Below are positions 16,844 to 24,678 of a stretch of 64,000 nt of DNA, one piece after another. Within the stretch, counting starts at the first letter, position 1. Each line of letters begins with the position of its first letter. The position numbers and the translations under genes were made by a program. The stretch spans positions 30,409-94,408 of the forward strand of contig JAFQQJ010000031.1 of assembly GCA_017411325.1 (NCBI GenBank), read 5' to 3'. The DNA comes from Clostridia bacterium (GTDB taxonomy: Bacteria; Bacillota; Clostridia; CAKSNL01; HGM11501). Below the pieces are notes generated by a model, which was not told the DNA's origin, searched no databases, and saw nothing but the letters and a program-made list of their open reading frames with translations.

Positions 16844-17659
16844 ATGGCTGAAAACATTTTTGATATGCTGAAAGAAGGGATGCCTTTTTTTAGCGAAGGC
16901 GAAAAGAAGCTGTCTCTTTTTATTATGTCGCATCCTGAGGATGTGGCGTTTATGAGTGTTTATGAGCTTTCGGAAAAATCCGGCGTGAGCGTGGCGGGTA
17001 TTGTAAGATTCTGCCAGAAGACGGGCTATGGCGGCTATAAGGATTTTAAGATACATCTTGCAAAATCCGGCATCGCAAAAAATAGTGCTACAAGGGACGG
17101 AGAAAACGTAATAGAAGAAGACATTGACGCAATGAAGCTTACCTTAAAGGGGATTGATTCTTCCGCCCTTTTTAAGGGAGCCGGGCTTATCTCAGATGCA
17201 GGAAAAATCCTGGTATTCGGAACGGGAACAAGCCACATTGCGGGAAGCGATGCGGCAATAAAGCTTCGCCGTACCGGAAAGTGCGTGTTTGACGAAAGCG
17301 ATTTATATAAGGCGGCACTGCATCTTGCCTTTTTCAGCGAGGGGGATGTTCTTCTGGCATTTTCCCATTCGGGCGAAAACAAGGCAACAGTTAAAATCTG
17401 TGAGGCGGCAAAAAGAAGGGGGATAAATGTAATTGCAATAACCTCTTTCCCGAAAAGCCGGATAACCAAAAGTGCAGACGTTCTGCTTTACACCAAAACC
17501 AACGAAAGCCCCATGCATAAAATGTCAATAACCTCAAGAATAAGTCAGGCGGCAATAACCGATGCCCTTTTTATGGAGTATTTTGCCTTAAGAAGGGATA
17601 TTTTTAAGGCAAATATTGAAAGGGTTTCTGCTCTGGTTAAGGAGCTTGATATATTGTAA
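16844..17659 (+). CDS. RpiR/MurR-family transcriptional regulator
   Basis: 271 residues. N-terminal RpiR helix-turn-helix (about 1-75, SVYELSEKSGVSVAGIVRFC followed by KTGYGGYKDFK), then a SIS sugar-phosphate domain (about 115-250) with FGTGTSHIAGSDAAIKL and AFSHSGEN. MurR-type proteins sense MurNAc-6P and repress murQ-type genes. Divergent from the kinase-nanE-murQ operon and sharing a 15-bp palindrome with it, so it is very likely its regulator. Start set by GGAGGCG 7 bases before ATG 16844; an ATG 21 codons earlier falls within the promoter. Confidence 0.9.
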   Translation: MAENIFDMLKEGMPFFSEGEKKLSLFIMSHPEDVAFMSVYELSEKSGVSVAGIVRFCQKTGYGGYKDFKIHLAKSGIAKNSATRDGENVIEEDIDAMKLTLKGIDSSALFKGAGLISDAGKILVFGTGTSHIAGSDAAIKLRRTGKCVFDESDLYKAALHLAFFSEGDVLLAFSHSGENKATVKICEAAKRRGINVIAITSFPKSRITKSADVLLYTKTNESPMHKMSITSRISQAAITDALFMEYFALRRDIFKANIERVSALVKELDIL

Positions 17660-17717
17660 TTAAAACATTTGCACAAATAATACTTAAATAATGCCCTGTT
17701 TTTAAGCCCCTTTTCTA

Positions 17718-17746
17718 TTGACAAAAAAATGACATAAGCGTATAAT
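17718..17746 (+). promoter_or_regulatory. Promoter of the FMN riboswitch-ribU unit
   Basis: TTGACA (17718-17723), 17-bp spacer, TATAAT (17741-17746): consensus promoter about 25 bp before the riboswitch. Confidence 0.88.
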
Positions 17747-17770
17747 GACATTAAAATAAATGGTTTGTTT

Positions 17771-17965
17771 TGGGGCGAGGTGAAATTCCTCACCGGCGGT
17801 AAAGAGTCATAAGAAAAAGGTGCAACCTTTTGATGTTGGCTACGAGTCCGAGAGCCTGCGGCACGTAAGTGCGAAGGGTTGATTGGGGTTGGATTCCCTG
17901 ACCGACGGTTATGCAGATGAGGCGTAAGGCTTATTTGTTAAAGTCCGGATGAAGAAACGAAAGCT
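17771..17965 (+). ncRNA. FMN (RFN) riboswitch
   Basis: Contains the RFN hallmarks in order: GGGGCGAGGTGAAATTCCTC, ACCGGCGGTAAAGAG, GAGTCCGAGAGCC, a variable P3 arm, TTGGATTCCCTGACCGACGGT, and the closing AAAGTCCGGATGAAGAAACG. These bind FMN and switch off riboflavin genes when FMN is plentiful. Directly upstream of a riboflavin ECF transporter gene, with a terminator hairpin between. Confidence 0.95.
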
Positions 17966-17977
17966 TGAATGTTTTGT

Positions 17978-18010
17978 GCCCCTTTTTGCATTTTGCAAAA
18001 AGGGGCTTTT
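17978..18010 (+). terminator. Expression-platform terminator of the FMN riboswitch
   Basis: 13-bp stem (17978-17990 with 17994-18006, GCCCCTTTTTGCA/TGCAAAAAGGGGC) followed by T residues, 28 bp before ribU. It would form when FMN is bound. Confidence 0.85.
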
Positions 18011-18037
18011 CTCATACAGACCGGAAAAGAGGATATT

Positions 18038-18580
18038 ATGAAAAAGACAAGAATGTTAACGGTAACCGCAATGCTTTCCGCAATGGCGGTAATATTGCAG
18101 TACTTAGGCTCGGTTATGGGCCTTAAGGTAGGCGGCTTTCTGGAAATCGAATTTTCCGACCTTCCCGCAATAATCGGAACCCTTTCAATGGGCCCCTTTT
18201 GCGGCGTTATGATTGAGCTTATGAAAAATGTAATTCATTGCTTTATCACATCCACAGGCTATGTGGGCGAATTTGCAAACTTCTGTGTAAACGGTGTTTA
18301 TGTTCTGGTTCTCGGGCTCATTTATGCGGGACATAAAACAAAACGCCGTGCGGTTTTAGGCTTTGCTGTTGCAACCGTTGCATACTCCATTGTGGGAGCG
18401 CTTATCAATTATTTTATAATGCTTCCTTTATATATGCCCGATGCACCTGCGGCAGTAAAATTCGACCTGGTTATGACACTTATTACCCCCTTTAATATTT
18501 CAAAGGGTGCAATCCTTGCGTTTATTACCCTTGTAATTTATAAAAAGCTTTCTCCCATTATAAAGGGAACTGCAAGATAA
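18038..18580 (+). CDS. ribU: Riboflavin ECF transporter substrate-binding subunit
   Basis: 180 residues, about six hydrophobic segments. TVTAMLSAMAVILQYL at the N-terminus, EIEFSDLPAIIGTLSMGPFCG, and ITPFNISKGAILAFITL near the end are typical of RibU S-components, which capture riboflavin and associate with the shared ECF energy module (not in this window). The FMN riboswitch directly upstream confirms the substrate class. Start at 18038 fits GAGGA 6 bases upstream; the first ATG of the frame lies in the terminator. Confidence 0.95.
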   Translation: MKKTRMLTVTAMLSAMAVILQYLGSVMGLKVGGFLEIEFSDLPAIIGTLSMGPFCGVMIELMKNVIHCFITSTGYVGEFANFCVNGVYVLVLGLIYAGHKTKRRAVLGFAVATVAYSIVGALINYFIMLPLYMPDAPAAVKFDLVMTLITPFNISKGAILAFITLVIYKKLSPIIKGTAR

Positions 18581-18592
18581 GGATGATTTTTT

Positions 18593-19219
18593 ATGAAATG
18601 GTACAAAACTGAAATAGCGGATATGCTGGTCTCGGTCTTCTGTAACGGGCTTGATAACCTTATGGATAAAACAGGCTATGAGTTTTCTGAAGCAGAGGAT
18701 TATGCCGATTCGGATGTCCTGGTTATTTTTTCATCTAAGTACGATAAGTCGGTTAAAAAGGTGATGGATAAGCTGGCGGAAGAAGGCTGCTATTCAAGCC
18801 TTAATGCGGCGGTTTTCGCCTTTAGTCCCGAGGAAGAAAATCCCCTTCTTGATTTAACCCTTGTTTCGGGAGAAAAGAATCTGGCATCTGCCCTTTCCGA
18901 CCTTCTTAAAATGCTCGACTACTATTTATATATAACGCCCGTGGATGTGGGCTATGAGCTTTCAAAGCGCGGCACCTTTACTTATGAAAAGGGCACCGAG
19001 GCAATTAATTTTGCATCAGTTAAGGAGTCGGCACTTTCTTTTCTTGAGGGGATAGATGATGCATTGATGATACTTGAAGCGGGGGAAGAAATTTTCATAA
19101 GTGACATCGAAAATTTGACCTATGACTTATCCGATGCAACAGGAGACACACGCCTTACCATAGCACCCCTTCGCACACTTAAAGGTGAGAGGGTAAGATT
19201 TTCAATAATGCACAAATAA
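18593..19219 (+). CDS. Unrecognised acidic protein downstream of ribU
   Basis: 208 residues, acidic, no signal peptide or membrane segment. I recognise no family. Visible features: a short Rossmann-like strand-turn (SDVLVIFSSKYDKSV) near residue 40, a helical middle (LASALSDLLKMLDYYLY), and a C-terminal segment GDTRLTIAPLRTLKGERVRFS. It follows ribU by 12 bp with ribosome site AAGGATGA and ends at a strong terminator, so it belongs to the FMN-regulated transcript. A role in flavin use is possible by association only. Composition matches its neighbours. Confidence 0.7.
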   Translation: MKWYKTEIADMLVSVFCNGLDNLMDKTGYEFSEAEDYADSDVLVIFSSKYDKSVKKVMDKLAEEGCYSSLNAAVFAFSPEEENPLLDLTLVSGEKNLASALSDLLKMLDYYLYITPVDVGYELSKRGTFTYEKGTEAINFASVKESALSFLEGIDDALMILEAGEEIFISDIENLTYDLSDATGDTRLTIAPLRTLKGERVRFSIMHK

Positions 19220-19259
19220 AAAATCACTTGTATGCAACACTGCATACAAGTGATTTTTT
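19218..19259. terminator. Bidirectional terminator, ribU unit and AraC gene
   Basis: Perfect 19-bp stem (19218-19236 with 19241-19259), loop ACAC, with A and T tracts at the ends. Serves two convergent genes. Confidence 0.92.
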
Positions 19260-20085
19260 ATTTTCTTTTCTTCTTTCTGTATTCCGTGGGAGATAAGCCG
19301 ACCTTTGCCTTAAACAGCTTTGCAAAATAGGCGGCGTCCGAAATTCCCACGCGCTCGGCAATTTCCGTAACCGTTAAATTTTCGTATTTCAGAAATTCCT
19401 TTGCCTTTTTTATTCTTACCTTTATGCGGTATTCTGATGGAGAAAGGGAAGAATATTCCTTGAAAAGACGACGGAAATATATTTCGCTGACACTGCACAT
19501 TGAGGCAATTTCCCCGATGGTGAGATTACCCAGTATGTCGTTTTCAAGATAGCTTATGCCCTTTTCAATTACGGAAAAACGGTTATTTAAAAGGGCTTTC
19601 GACCGCTCAAAATAGCCTATGTCCGCTAAAATGTCATACATAACCGACTTCATTTTGGCGGGGGATGAAAGGGCGGCACTGCTCAAAGCGCAAAGCTTTT
19701 CAAACCGCTTTACATCCTGAGGGAAATCGGTGTCGAAAATCAAAACATCATCAGAAAGGGAAAAATCCTCCCCATCCTTATAAAAAAACAGGTTAACGCC
19801 CACGGTACTTCCGCCGTCAATGGGGAAAAAGCGGACGCTGTATTCGGAATTTTTCGGGGCATAGACGATATTTCCGCTTCCGGCATAAAGCTTTCTCCCG
19901 TCCTTAAGGGTGTATTCCGCCTCGCAGGAATCAAGATATAAAATCATATGCATCGCCTTGGGCTCACCAATGGAGGAAAAGCTGTCGTGGCCGTCTGCCC
20001 AGAATCGTCTCAGCGCATTAACTACCTTTATCGAATAATTATGGTCGTAAAGCATATCGGGGGATAAATAATTCAACTCATTCAC
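19258..20085 (-). CDS. AraC-family regulator of the nagAB-type operon
   Basis: 275 residues. N-terminal cupin-like sensor (about 35-120, YAGSGNIVYAPKNSEYSVRF) and C-terminal double helix-turn-helix (NLTIGEIASMCSVSEIYFRR; NLTVTEIAERVGISDAAYFA, then LSPTEYRKKK). Divergent from the Gfo/Idh-epimerase-nagA-nagB-like operon, with two perfect 10-bp direct repeats 21 bp apart between the promoters. This geometry fits AraC monomers bound side by side on one DNA face. Likely an activator responding to an amino sugar or derivative; effector unknown. Confidence 0.88.
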   Translation of the reverse strand: MNELNYLSPDMLYDHNYSIKVVNALRRFWADGHDSFSSIGEPKAMHMILYLDSCEAEYTLKDGRKLYAGSGNIVYAPKNSEYSVRFFPIDGGSTVGVNLFFYKDGEDFSLSDDVLIFDTDFPQDVKRFEKLCALSSAALSSPAKMKSVMYDILADIGYFERSKALLNNRFSVIEKGISYLENDILGNLTIGEIASMCSVSEIYFRRLFKEYSSLSPSEYRIKVRIKKAKEFLKYENLTVTEIAERVGISDAAYFAKLFKAKVGLSPTEYRKKKRK

Positions 20086-20104
20086 CGCCTTTTAATGATA
20101 ATTA

Positions 20105-20133
20105 ATTATAACAGAGGATTTTATGTATGTCAA
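20105..20133 (-). promoter_or_regulatory. Promoter of the AraC-family regulator
   Basis: TTGACA (20133-20128), 17-bp spacer, TATAAT (20110-20105), 19 bp before the start codon. Confidence 0.85.
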
Positions 20134-20134
20134 C

Positions 20135-20165
20135 TTTTGTATCGGAAAGTTATGGTTTTGTATCG
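20135..20165. promoter_or_regulatory. AraC-type operator: two direct repeats spaced 21 bp
   Basis: TTTTGTATCG at 20135-20144 and again, identical, at 20156-20165. Start-to-start distance is 21 bp, two helical turns. The block lies between divergent promoters and ends 9 bp before the -35 of the operon. Confidence 0.7.
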
Positions 20166-20174
20166 TTTTATCTG

Positions 20175-20203
20175 TTGACGAAAAGACTTATTTCCTTTAT
20201 ACT
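20175..20203 (+). promoter_or_regulatory. Promoter of the Gfo/Idh-epimerase-nagA-nagB operon
   Basis: TTGACG (20175-20180), 17-bp spacer, TATACT (20198-20203), just downstream of the direct repeats. Confidence 0.82.
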
Positions 20204-20233
20204 GAACTTAATAATATAAAAGGGGTGTTTTTT

Positions 20234-21304
20234 ATGAAAAAACTTCGTATAGGTATTGTGGGCTACGGCGGAATAAGCCAGGGCGTTCACGTTCCCGGCT
20301 ACTTAGCCTGCCCCGACAAAGCAGAAATCACCGCACTTTGCGATATCAATCCCGAAAAGCTGAAACTGGCAAAGGAAAAATTAAACCTTTCCGACTCTGC
20401 GCTTTTCACAGATTATAAGGAAATGATAAAAAGCGGGCTTATTGATGCAATCGACATCTGTACGCCCAACCATATGCATTGCCCCATTGCATCTGCGGCA
20501 ATTGACGCGGGCCTTCCCTTCAGCACAGAAAAGCCCATGGGCTTAAGCTATGCCGAGGCAAAGGCTCTTTATGATAAGGCAGAGAGTGCAAAAAGCAAAT
20601 CCTTCATCTGTTTTTCCTGGCGCTATCGCCCTTATACAAGATATGTAAGAGATATTATAAAGAGCGGCGAAATCGGAAAAATCTATCACATTTATATATC
20701 CTACATCAAGGACAGCGGTCTCTGGGAAGGAAGAAAGCTTGAATGGAGATTTGACAAGGACAGAGCGGGCACAGGCGTACTTGGAGATCTCGGAAGCCAT
20801 ATGATTGATATCGCGCGCTTCTGGGGCGAGGAATTCAAGGGCGTCTTCGCACAGACCGGTACATATATTACCGAGCGTCCCACAGAGGATACGGGCGAAA
20901 TCAAAAAGGTTACCACCGATGACTGGTGCAACATCACCGGTATGACGGAGTCGGATATTCCCGTTACAATTTCCCTTTCAAGAACCGCAACGGGCTATGA
21001 CGACAGAATAACCTTTGAGGTATTCGGCGAAAACGGCCGCCTTCGCTATTCCTGGATTGCAGGTAAGCAGGATATTGAAATCTGCACAGGCAAGGAGGAC
21101 GTTAAGTCAAGAACTGTCCGCCATCTTGTACCCCCCGCAGGCTATGAGGCAAATCAGTCCCTCTACTTTGTAAATATGATAAACGGAATTGAGGACGAAT
21201 TTACCGCTCACTTAGAGCACGGAATTGCCTGCCAGAAGGTTTTGGAAGCGGCAGAAAAGTCTGCTAAAGAAGGCAGATATGTTACTATTGATGAAATAAG
21301 GTGA
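20234..21304 (+). CDS. Gfo/Idh/MocA-family oxidoreductase
   Basis: 356 residues. N-terminal Rossmann fold with RIGIVGYGGISQG, ICTPNHMHCPIA and the EKPMG motif whose Lys is catalytic in this family; C-terminal alpha/beta domain with GDLGSHMIDIARFW. These NAD(P)-dependent enzymes oxidise or reduce sugars, inositols and amino-sugar derivatives. First gene of a four-gene operon with a sugar-phosphate-isomerase-like protein, nagA and a nagB-like gene. Start at 20234 is supported by AAAAGGGG upstream and by the family N-terminus; the earlier ATG lies in the promoter. Exact substrate unknown. Confidence 0.9.
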   Translation: MKKLRIGIVGYGGISQGVHVPGYLACPDKAEITALCDINPEKLKLAKEKLNLSDSALFTDYKEMIKSGLIDAIDICTPNHMHCPIASAAIDAGLPFSTEKPMGLSYAEAKALYDKAESAKSKSFICFSWRYRPYTRYVRDIIKSGEIGKIYHIYISYIKDSGLWEGRKLEWRFDKDRAGTGVLGDLGSHMIDIARFWGEEFKGVFAQTGTYITERPTEDTGEIKKVTTDDWCNITGMTESDIPVTISLSRTATGYDDRITFEVFGENGRLRYSWIAGKQDIEICTGKEDVKSRTVRHLVPPAGYEANQSLYFVNMINGIEDEFTAHLEHGIACQKVLEAAEKSAKEGRYVTIDEIR

Positions 21305-21308
21305 AGAA

Positions 21309-22133
21309 ATGAAGCTTGGAACTTTAGTAAGAATAACAGATATTACCAAGGCTGACGAAGAGTTTGGTAAGGTTAAGGAACTTGGTCTTCCTTCCTGTCA
21401 GCTTGTATATAAACCTGCTGCCTACAAAAACGAGGATGCCGAAATAATCAAGGCGGCAGCGGAAAAGCACGGCATTGAAATTTCCGCTATGTTTGCGGGT
21501 TACAACGATAACGACACCGTGTGGGACATATACTTTGGCTATAAAACCGCGGGCATCAACGTGGAAGCCTACAGAAAAAGCCGTATCGATTACATAAAAG
21601 CGGCATCGGACTTTGCAAAAATTATCGGCATTACCGATATTATCATTCACGCAGGCTTTGTGCCCAACAACCCCTTTGCCGATGAGTACGGCACGCTCAT
21701 TTGCGGAATCAACACTCTTACGAGTTATTTCCGTCCCAAGGGACAAAATCTCCTTCTTGAAACAGGGGGAGAGGCGCCCATCACCCTTCTTCGTTTAATC
21801 GAGGATGTGGGAGCGGACAATCTTTTCATAAACTTCGATCCCGCAAACATCCTTATGTACGGCTACGGTCATCCCGTGGATGCACTTAAGGTTTTCGGAA
21901 AATATGTAAGAAATATGCACGGCAAGGACGGATTTTTGCCAACGGATACACGCCATACCGGCCGTGAAGCTCCCGTGGGTGACGGTGCGGTGGACTTTAA
22001 GGGCGTAATTGAGGAATTCCGTCGCCTGTCCTATGACCGCTATATCACAATCGAGCGTGAAATCTCAGGAGAAGCGCAGATAAGGGATATAATAAAGGCT
22101 AAAGAATATTTTGAAAAGCTTTTGGCTGAGTGA
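21309..22133 (+). CDS. Sugar phosphate isomerase/epimerase-like TIM barrel
   Basis: 274 residues of the xylose-isomerase-like (AP endonuclease 2) superfamily. Candidate metal ligands occur on successive strands: IIHAGFVP, LLLETGGEAP, INFDPANILMYG, NMHGKDG and ITIERE. Members epimerise or isomerise sugars, keto-sugars and inosose. The gene starts 4 bp after the oxidoreductase, a pair seen often in polyol and keto-sugar pathways, suggesting oxidation followed by isomerisation before the amino-sugar steps. Specific reaction not deducible. Confidence 0.85.
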   Translation: MKLGTLVRITDITKADEEFGKVKELGLPSCQLVYKPAAYKNEDAEIIKAAAEKHGIEISAMFAGYNDNDTVWDIYFGYKTAGINVEAYRKSRIDYIKAASDFAKIIGITDIIIHAGFVPNNPFADEYGTLICGINTLTSYFRPKGQNLLLETGGEAPITLLRLIEDVGADNLFINFDPANILMYGYGHPVDALKVFGKYVRNMHGKDGFLPTDTRHTGREAPVGDGAVDFKGVIEEFRRLSYDRYITIEREISGEAQIRDIIKAKEYFEKLLAE

Positions 22134-22140
22134 GGATGCT

Positions 22141-23307
22141 ATGTTAATTAAAAACGGAAATGTAATAACCGAAAACGAAATCCTTAAGGGCTTTGATGTA
22201 TTAATTGAGGGCGACGAAATAGTAAAAATAGGAAAAGACCTTTCGGGCATTGAAGTAATTGATGCGAGCGGAAAATATGTAATGCCGGGGCTTATCGACA
22301 TTCACACCCACGGCGGCTTCGGGGGCGACTTTTCAGATGCTACGATTGATTCCTACGACAAGGCACTTTCCTTTCATTCTAAAAACGGAACAACATCTCT
22401 TTTGACATCTTCCGTAACCGCACCGGTTGAAGACATATTGAAGCTTATCGATATGACAAGACGGTATAAGGCAAAGGAAAATCCCATCTGCCGTGTGCTC
22501 GGAGCACACATTGAGGGGCCATTTATATCGGTTAAGAATAAGGGTGCGCAAAAGGAAGAATATTTAAGGAGACCGGCGGACGGGTATGATTTCATATCGA
22601 AGAATGTCGATGTGATAAAGACGATTACCGTGTCGACGGAGCTTCCCGGAATGGCTGATATGATAAAGGAGCTTAAAAGCCTGGGCGTAGTTGTGGCAGG
22701 CGGCCACGATGACGGCAAGGAGGAAGAAATCTACCCTGCCATTGATGCGGGCTTGAGCCTTTGCACCCATTGGTACTGTGCCATGTCAACGGCAAGGGTG
22801 GAAAACGGAAAGCGAAGCGCAGGGCTTATGGAAATCGGCTTAACGGACGACAGACTTACGCTGGAGCTTCTTGCAGACAATCACCACATAATACCCCAGC
22901 TTCTCAAAATGGCATACAAAATGAAAGGCGCGGATAAGCTTGTCTTGGTTTCCGACTGTCTTCGTGCAGGCGGTCAGCCCAAGGACGGAAGGGTTTATAC
23001 TCTCGGCAGAGAAAACGATACCGAAGCAACAAAATTCATTGTGGATTTAGGTGTTGCAAGGCTTCTTGACGGAACACGCTTTGCGGGAAGCATAACACCG
23101 CTTGGTGTTATGCTGAAGAATGTAACAGGAGAGGGGATACCCCTTGTTGATGCGGTTAAAATGGCATCAATCACCCCGGCAAGGGTAATCGGGGTTGATG
23201 AGCTCTACGGCTCAATTGCCGAGGGCAAAAAGGCAGATATCTACATCGCGGATGCAGAACTTAATCCCGAAATGACAATAGTTAACGGAAAAATAGTTGA
23301 GTCTTAG
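22141..23307 (+). CDS. nagA: N-acetylglucosamine-6-phosphate deacetylase family protein
   Basis: 388 residues, an amidohydrolase. DIHTHGGFGG carries the HxH pair, AHIEGPFI the metal Glu, VVAGGHDDG and CTHWYCAMS the metal His residues, and VSDCLRAGG the catalytic Asp. The order and spacing match NagA, which deacetylates GlcNAc-6P to GlcN-6P. Several loops differ from the common type (THWYCAM where THLFNAM is usual; SDCLRAGG where TDAM is usual), so a related acetylamino sugar phosphate is possible. Start at 22141 follows GAGGATGCT, 7 bp after the epimerase gene. Confidence 0.88.
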   Translation: MLIKNGNVITENEILKGFDVLIEGDEIVKIGKDLSGIEVIDASGKYVMPGLIDIHTHGGFGGDFSDATIDSYDKALSFHSKNGTTSLLTSSVTAPVEDILKLIDMTRRYKAKENPICRVLGAHIEGPFISVKNKGAQKEEYLRRPADGYDFISKNVDVIKTITVSTELPGMADMIKELKSLGVVVAGGHDDGKEEEIYPAIDAGLSLCTHWYCAMSTARVENGKRSAGLMEIGLTDDRLTLELLADNHHIIPQLLKMAYKMKGADKLVLVSDCLRAGGQPKDGRVYTLGRENDTEATKFIVDLGVARLLDGTRFAGSITPLGVMLKNVTGEGIPLVDAVKMASITPARVIGVDELYGSIAEGKKADIYIADAELNPEMTIVNGKIVES

Positions 23308-23345
23308 AGCGTTAAGCTCTCAGACTTTATTAGGAGGAGTAAAAC

Positions 23346-24170
23346 ATGGATATATATAAGATAAGTAAGGAAGAATGGGCAAAAAATTCTAAAATTCCTT
23401 TCAGAGTAGCGGAAAAAGCCACGGATATGCACGTTGAAATGGCACGATTAATGGCGGATGTGCTTAAGGAAAACAACGCCAAGGGAGAAAAGACAGTAAT
23501 AATTCTTCCCGTTGGCCCCATAATGCAGTATGAACCCTTTGCAAAGGTGATAAATGAGGAAAAAATCAGCCTTAAAAACGCCTGGTTTATAAATATGGAT
23601 GAGTACCTTACGGCGGATGGCAAGTGGATTGACTATGACAATAATCTTTCCTTCCGTGCTGTTATGGACAGACTTCTCTATTCAAAAATTGATGCAGAAC
23701 TGGTTATGCCCGAAAGCCAGCGCCTTTTCCCCGAGCCCGGCAAGGAAGCGGAAATCGATGCATTGATTGAATCCTTCGGCAAGGTTGATATCTGCCTGAC
23801 GGGTGTGGGCATCAACGGACATATCGCATTTAATGAACCCCCCGAGGCGGACGAGGCAATCACTGATGAGGAGTTTAAGAATATCGGAACAAGATGCTTG
23901 AACATCGCAAGGGAAACCATAGTTAATAACGGCCTTCACAAGGTTGCAGGAGCTCTTGACATTTTCCCGAGAAGATGTATAACCATTGGTATGAAGCAGC
24001 TTCTTAAAGCTAAGGTGTTAAAGGTTTACCTTTACTGCGACTGGCAGTGGGGCATTGCAAGAAAAATTTCTCTTGCCGATGAATCAAAAACTATGCCTGC
24101 ATCCTTCCTTCAGAGCCATCCCAACAGCGAAATGGTTATAACAAAGGATTTATACGAATTCATGCTGTAA
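23346..24170 (+). CDS. nagB: NagB-like glucosamine-6-phosphate deaminase/isomerase, altered active site
   Basis: 274 residues, the NagB/6-phosphogluconolactonase-like fold. Retained: NMDEY (Asp base), GHIAFNEP (catalytic His and Glu). Changed: the usual GxDGH is GINGH here, so the Asp that pairs with the His in known GlcN-6P deaminases is Asn. The segment after MDEY (LTADGKWIDYDNNLSF) and the C-terminal lid (YLYCDWQWGIARK) also depart from the standard enzyme. Last gene of the operon after nagA; expected product fructose-6-phosphate plus ammonia if it acts as NagB. A deaminase for a different amino sugar phosphate is a fair alternative. Ribosome site TAGGAGGAG. Confidence 0.82.
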   Translation: MDIYKISKEEWAKNSKIPFRVAEKATDMHVEMARLMADVLKENNAKGEKTVIILPVGPIMQYEPFAKVINEEKISLKNAWFINMDEYLTADGKWIDYDNNLSFRAVMDRLLYSKIDAELVMPESQRLFPEPGKEAEIDALIESFGKVDICLTGVGINGHIAFNEPPEADEAITDEEFKNIGTRCLNIARETIVNNGLHKVAGALDIFPRRCITIGMKQLLKAKVLKVYLYCDWQWGIARKISLADESKTMPASFLQSHPNSEMVITKDLYEFML

Positions 24171-24173
24171 TTG

Positions 24174-24204
24174 AAAAAGCCGTAGGATAAACCTACGGCT
24201 TTTT
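24174..24204 (+). terminator. Terminator of the nagA-nagB operon
   Basis: Perfect 13-bp stem (AAAAAGCCGTAGG / CCTACGGCTTTTT) 3 bases after the last stop codon. Confidence 0.9.
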
Positions 24205-24206
24205 AA

Positions 24207-24355
24207 GTGAAATATTTCGCTTAAGCTCAATGTGAAATAATTTTTATCAAAATTGTGAAATATGATGCCTTGCATCAAGTGAAATGAAATAAATCCAAAC
24301 GCCCGCAGGCATTTCACATTGCGAAGCAATATTTCACGCCCGAAGGGTATTTCAC
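24207..24355. repeat. Cluster of GTGAAAT / ATTTCAC motifs
   Basis: GTGAAAT occurs at 24207, 24232, 24255 and 24279, then its complement ATTTCAC at 24311, 24331 and 24349. Short self-complementary inserts (GATGCCTTGCATC, GCCCGCAGGC, TTGCGAAGCAA, CCCGAAGGG) sit between or beside them. The layout is a large palindrome made of small hairpins. It resembles dispersed intergenic repeats of Clostridia that I have seen in general; no coding potential. Confidence 0.65.
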
Positions 24356-24382
24356 AAATCAGAATGATTTATTTCGTTCAAT

Positions 24383-24414
24383 AAAAAATGCTTGTCTGTC
24401 GACAAGCATTTTTT
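24383..24414 (-). terminator. Terminator of tRNA-Pro(GGG)
   Basis: Perfect 14-bp stem (AAAAAATGCTTGTC / GACAAGCATTTTTT), loop TGTC, directly after the tRNA 3' end on the minus strand. Confidence 0.9.
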
Positions 24415-24416
24415 AT

Positions 24417-24493
24417 TGGTCTGAGTGGGGAGACTCGAACTCCCGGCCTCTTGAACCCCATTCAAGCACGCTACCAATCTGCGCTACACCCAG
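24417..24493 (-). tRNA. tRNA-Pro (anticodon GGG)
   Basis: Full cloverleaf on the minus strand: acceptor CTGGGTG/CACTCAG, D arm GCGC...GCGT, anticodon stem CTTGA/TCAAG with loop ATGGGGT (anticodon GGG, reads CCC), T arm GGGAG-TTCGAGT-CTCCC, discriminator A and encoded CCA. Confidence 0.95.
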
Positions 24494-24517
24494 ATACTCT
24501 CGCTAAACGCAAAAACT

Positions 24518-24546
24518 ATTATAGCACGCAGGATAGAGTTTGTCAA
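24518..24546 (-). promoter_or_regulatory. Promoter of tRNA-Pro(GGG)
   Basis: TTGACA (24546-24541), 17-bp spacer, TATAAT (24523-24518): full consensus, 24 bp before the tRNA. Confidence 0.9.
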
Positions 24547-24610
24547 GAGAAATTTTTAAATATTTTAAATTTATTTTGTTGTAAGTTATAATTTGGGAGG
24601 TATAAGACTG

Positions 24611-24638
24611 TTGACAAGTTATTGAAAAATGATATAAT
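24611..24638 (+). promoter_or_regulatory. Promoter of the secreted repeat-protein gene
   Basis: TTGACA (24611-24616), 16-bp spacer, TATAAT (24633-24638), 40 bp before the GTG start. Confidence 0.85.
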
Positions 24639-24678
24639 TAAATGAAGGGAAATATTTAAAATATGGAGGTGCTGTGCT

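Noticed and set aside
24207..24355. CRISPR-like array
   Set aside because: Units are only 7-8 bases, spacing is irregular, half are inverted, and no cas genes are present.
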